Assembly (NCBI RefSeq): GCF_002150035.1
Contig: NZ_NETS01000001.1
Span: forward strand, 1-7,850
Origin: Leptospira venezuelensis
Lineage (GTDB): Bacteria > Spirochaetota > Leptospiria > Leptospirales > Leptospiraceae
Direction: 5' to 3'
Length of the DNA: 7,850 nt
Below, piece by piece: positions 5,969 through 7,850 of this stretch (its first letter is position 1; each line of letters starts with the position of its first letter). The translations under genes and the position numbers were made by a program. A model generated the notes under the pieces. The model searched no databases and had not been told where the DNA came from. It worked only from the letters and a program-made list of their open reading frames with translations.

Positions 5969-6364
5969 ATGGATAAATGGAAATTATATTCTGCAAAAAC
6001 ATCTCGGATTGCTGATTTCGAAATTGCTTACGAGTTTATTGATGAACAGGAAGGTGGTCGTAAAACTTTACCATTTCAAGGCTATAGATGTGATTTCAAA
6101 TATGATTTTTCGAATAATCATTCAAGAGATGTCTATATGATTTGGCCTGAGTTTTATTCGAAGGATGGTTCCATATTAACAGATTTAAATGTATCCGTTG
6201 ATAGGGAAGGTAGAGCCAGTATGTGGATAGTTGATCAGGCAATGAGAGTTTATCACCAGAATCATCTTAAAGAAGGGACTAAGGGATTTTTTGTTGAAGG
6301 ATCTCGAATAGTTGCGCGAGTGATAGTTACTCGAATTATGGGGCTATTCGTAAATCCAGTTTAG
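5969..6364 (+). CDS. Small soluble protein resembling EF-Tu domain 3 (c8)
   Basis: This 131-residue protein has no signal peptide or transmembrane helix. Three segments recall the C-terminal beta-barrel of elongation factor Tu: FQGYRCDFKY (residues 36-45, compare the Tyr-Arg-Pro-Gln-Phe element of EF-Tu), a middle strand YMIWPEF (56-62), and GFFVEGSRIVARVIVTRIMG (106-125, compare the Glu-Gly-Gly-Arg-Thr-Val-Gly element near the end of EF-Tu). There is no GTPase domain, so it would be a stand-alone barrel. Homologous small hypothetical proteins exist in many bacteria, but I know of no established function. The family likeness is from memory and should be treated as remote. It is the only gene of its cassette, 33 bases after attC site 8, with a weak ribosome site. 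Confidence 0.82.
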   Translation: MDKWKLYSAKTSRIADFEIAYEFIDEQEGGRKTLPFQGYRCDFKYDFSNNHSRDVYMIWPEFYSKDGSILTDLNVSVDREGRASMWIVDQAMRVYHQNHLKEGTKGFFVEGSRIVARVIVTRIMGLFVNPV

Positions 6365-6378
6365 TAAGTGCATCGCAT

Positions 6379-6537
6379 CGCCTAACTATCGGTGCTTCCG
6401 CTTCGCTCATGGATCGCTTACGCGACCACTCGCTCGGGCTTCGCCACATTTGCTTCTGTCACTCGTCTTGCAAGAGCAAGCCTCGCGCCAAGTCCTTACG
6501 GACTCGCGGAACGTCGCCAAGCGTTGGACGTTATACG
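6379..6537 (+). repeat. attC site 9 (between c8 and c9), apparent hybrid
   Basis: R'' GCCTAAC is at 6380-6386 and R' GTTATAC at 6530-6536. The left half is of the common type (L'' GGTG-C-TTCC, inner ACATTTGC). The right half (6480-6533) matches site 5 (3192-3245) at all but one of 54 bases and carries L' CGCCAAGC and inner GCGGAACGT. Left and right L boxes and inner stem therefore do not pair properly. The optional hairpin AGTCC-TTAC-GGACT lies at 6491-6504. Length is about 159 bp. Confidence 0.9.
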
Positions 6538-6570
6538 ACATTTTGAATCAAATAAATTAGAAAGGAAAGA

Positions 6571-7044
6571 ATGTTAATATCGAAGAAGTTTGTACTTCTA
6601 ACTTTGATTTCTACTAATTGTCTCTTTTCTTCCTTTTGCCATCCGAATTTTTGCCGATGGGATCTTACTTATTTTGATGTAATGAATTTGAAAGATTTAG
6701 GGGATATCTCTGGTACATATAGAATATCCGCCAATTCAAAGAAATATCTGCAAGATTTCTCTTCATTTGAGAACGAGTCAATTATAGAGATATCGAAATC
6801 TGGTAATTATGAAATGCGAAATATCCCATCTGTACTTCTTCAAGAAGTAAGCCTGCCTATAAAGAAATCAACAATTTTGAAAAATAGATGGAATATTGCG
6901 TGTATTGAGAATTCAAATTGCGTAATGGAGTTAGAATTTCTTGGAGTCCGCAGATTAGCAAGACATATGAGTAACAATTTAGCAATTTTATTTGTATTAG
7001 GGGATGGTGATATGTGCGAAGGTTTAGTTTATGAAAAGGAATAA
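6571..7044 (+). CDS. Exported protein of unknown function (c9)
   Basis: This 157-residue protein starts with a typical Sec signal: Lys5-Lys6, then the hydrophobic run FVLLTLIS and several Cys (17, 23, 28). Neither Cys17 nor Cys23 has a good lipobox, so a lipoprotein is possible but unconvincing. The mature part has a stretch GDISGTYRIS (about 44-53) followed by alternating beta segments (IIEISKSGNYEM), a pattern seen in many small periplasmic or surface beta proteins. Cys110, Cys116 and Cys148 could form disulphides. A strong ribosome site (AAAGGA, 6561-6566) stands just before ATG 6571, the best in the window with that of c10. I recognise no family. It is the only gene of its cassette. Confidence 0.85.
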   Translation: MLISKKFVLLTLISTNCLFSSFCHPNFCRWDLTYFDVMNLKDLGDISGTYRISANSKKYLQDFSSFENESIIEISKSGNYEMRNIPSVLLQEVSLPIKKSTILKNRWNIACIENSNCVMELEFLGVRRLARHMSNNLAILFVLGDGDMCEGLVYEKE

Positions 7045-7077
7045 TCACAGACCTCTTTTTTGGCGAATTCAAAACGT

Positions 7078-7233
7078 CGTATAACTATCGGTGCTTCCGC
7101 TACGCTTCGAGATCGCTTCCGCGACTCTCGCTCGGGCTTCGCCACATTTCGCTTTGTCACTCGTCTTGCAGAGCAAGCCTCGCGCCAAGTGCTTCGCACT
7201 CGCGAAACGTCGGAACACCTTGGTCGTTAGGCG
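7078..7233 (+). repeat. attC site 10 (between c9 and c10)
   Basis: R'' GTATAAC is at 7079-7085 and R' GTTAGGC at 7226-7232. R'' exactly matches the unusual start core of c9 (GTTATAC, 6530-6536). L'' GGTG-C-TTCC pairs with GGAACACC. The optional hairpin is AGTGC-TTC-GCACT (7188-7200), a compensated variant of AGTCC/GGACT. The inner stem ACATTTCGC pairs with GCGAAACGT. This is a long-class site of about 156 bp. Confidence 0.92.
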
Positions 7234-7267
7234 ACATGATCATCAAAATTTAATAAAAAGGAACAAT

Positions 7268-7552
7268 ATGCATTTCTTAGCAAAAGCAGCAATTTTGGCT
7301 GGATTAATTCAGATTTTAGTAATCACTCGTAAGCCGATAATTTGTGCGACAATATACGCTGTAATATACTTTTTAATTGCGTTGCTTTTAGCAGGAGATT
7401 TTGCAGATTTCTTGCTTTCAGCGACTTTTGGAACTGCATTTGCATTTGGTTTATCATATGGCTACTATTGGTTATTGAATAGACTTTACGACAGCTCACT
7501 TGGATTATTTTGGGGTGCTATTTTTCTAGGTCTATTTATTGGCATAGTATAA
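7268..7552 (+). CDS. Small polytopic membrane protein (c10)
   Basis: This 94-residue protein is almost entirely hydrophobic, with probable helices at about residues 5-19, 23-42, 47-70 and 79-94 and very short loops. The few charges are Lys6, Arg21-Lys22, Asp44, Asp47, Arg73 and Asp75. Gly-rich helix faces (SATFGTAFAFGLSYG) suggest tight packing. I recognise no family. ATG 7268 is chosen because AAAAGGA ends five bases upstream; the open frame runs further upstream, but only through attC site 10, whose 59 extra codons are not a real extension. The gene is followed by about 80 bases of non-coding sequence before attC site 11. It is the only gene of its cassette. Confidence 0.82.
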   Translation: MHFLAKAAILAGLIQILVITRKPIICATIYAVIYFLIALLLAGDFADFLLSATFGTAFAFGLSYGYYWLLNRLYDSSLGLFWGAIFLGLFIGIV

Positions 7553-7634
7553 GTTCAAAGTGCAGTTTGTGCATGATAACTACTTTATTTGCATATAGAT
7601 TTTGGTTAATAACTTTAAGTAGGGTGATCACGAT

Positions 7635-7779
7635 CGCCTAACTATCGGTGCTTCCGCTCCGCTCGTGGATCGCTTTCGCGACCACTCGCTCGGGCTACGC
7701 CACATTTGCTTCTGTCACTCGTCTTGCAGCGGCAAGCCTCGCGCCATTGCAAACGTCGGAACACCTTGGTCGTTATCCG
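7635..7779 (+). repeat. attC site 11 (between c10 and c11)
   Basis: R'' GCCTAAC is at 7636-7642 and R' GTTATCC at 7772-7778. This R' departs furthest from the GTTRRRY consensus. L'' GGTG-C-TTCC pairs with GGAACACC. Hairpin 1 is the GTGG/CCAC type, and hairpin 3 is CTTGC/GCAAG with a slightly larger loop. This is a short-class site of about 145 bp. The last 71 bases of the window are the AT-rich start of c11, with no gene start visible. Confidence 0.91.
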
Positions 7780-7850
7780 AACATTTCATCCAGAATTTGT
7801 TATTTTGTTTATTTATTAATTTCGAGTTGTTCGTTCGTTAAATTTGATTG

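Larger units (their letters stand above)
1..7850 (+). mobile_element. Integron gene-cassette array (interior, no integrase in window)
   Basis: Eleven directly oriented attC-type sites alternate with one- or two-gene units, all reading +. Each unit begins at the TT of an R' core (GTTANNC) and ends at the G of the next one, as expected for IntI-mediated insertion of circular cassettes. The first bases of each of the ten complete cassettes match the reverse complement of that cassette's own R'' arm, not the arm of its neighbour, which is the hallmark of cassettes inserted as circles. No intI, attI or Pc promoter is seen. The array must continue on both sides, because c0 and c11 are partial. Confidence 0.93.

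Noticed and set aside
7045..7077. Intrinsic terminator after the c9 gene (run of T near 7056)
   Set aside because: No GC-rich hairpin precedes the T run. The following inverted arm belongs to the cassette end.
113..7779. CRISPR array
   Set aside because: Repeats are about 150 bp, imperfect and palindromic, and are separated by whole genes of varied length rather than short uniform spacers.
113..7779. Miniature transposons (MITEs) or REP/BIME elements
   Set aside because: Spacing by single genes in one orientation, GTTA-type cores, the L-box extrahelical base and R'' cores that match their own cassette start all fit attC sites. No target-site duplications are seen.
113..7779. tRNA genes within the cloverleaf-like GC-rich repeats
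   Set aside because: The branched hairpins lack tRNA landmarks (T-arm GTTCRANYC, CCA end, 7-bp acceptor with 5-bp anticodon arm) and stem lengths do not fit.

Overview
The window is an internal stretch of an integron gene-cassette array. Eleven long attC-type recombination sites (about 142-174 bp each) all lie in the same orientation, and every credible gene is on the + strand between two of them. Each site starts with an R'' core (mostly GCCTAAC or GTCTAAC) and ends with an R' core (GTTANNC), followed by C/G. The inner L''/L' pair carries one unpaired base, the classical extrahelical base of attC. No integrase gene (intI), attI site or Pc promoter is visible. The window therefore lies deep in a large chromosomal integron, or in an attC cluster whose integrase is elsewhere.

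Cutting after the G of each R' core gives ten complete cassettes: c1 261-1071, c2 1072-2099, c3 2100-2545, c4 2546-3242, c5 3243-4232, c6 4233-5020, c7 5021-5928, c8 5929-6530, c9 6531-7226 and c10 7227-7772. Partial cassettes sit at the left end (c0, 1-260) and right end (c11, 7773-7850). Contents: c0, tail of a HigA-like antitoxin; c1, DUF4160 plus DUF2442 pair (toxin-antitoxin-like); c2, two-TM coiled-coil protein; c3, no convincing gene; c4, small membrane protein; c5, 274-aa soluble orphan whose stop codon lies in the attC; c6, ribbon-helix-helix antitoxin plus RelE-like toxin with its own promoter; c7, four-TM protein; c8, small protein resembling EF-Tu domain 3; c9, exported orphan; c10, small polytopic membrane protein. 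The genes do not form a pathway. The mix of addiction pairs and orphan, often membrane-bound proteins is what sedentary chromosomal integrons usually hold.

The most unusual signal is at cassette scale. The first 17-20 bases of each complete cassette are the near-perfect reverse complement of that cassette's own last bases before the attC. This pairing runs about 10 bp beyond the R core and is specific to each cassette. The mismatches are not random: about 11 bases in there is an A at the start and a C at the end, which is an A.C mismatch on the + strand but a G.T wobble on the - strand. The same asymmetry (ACATT against AACGT) recurs in an inner attC stem. The sites appear built to fold best as bottom-strand DNA, and the full outer stem can be contiguous only in a circular excised cassette.

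The genes are AT-rich while the attC sites are clearly GC-richer. AT-rich genes with AGGA-type ribosome sites and very long attC sites would fit a spirochaete such as Leptospira, but this taxonomic guess is tentative; nothing here is a phylogenetic marker.
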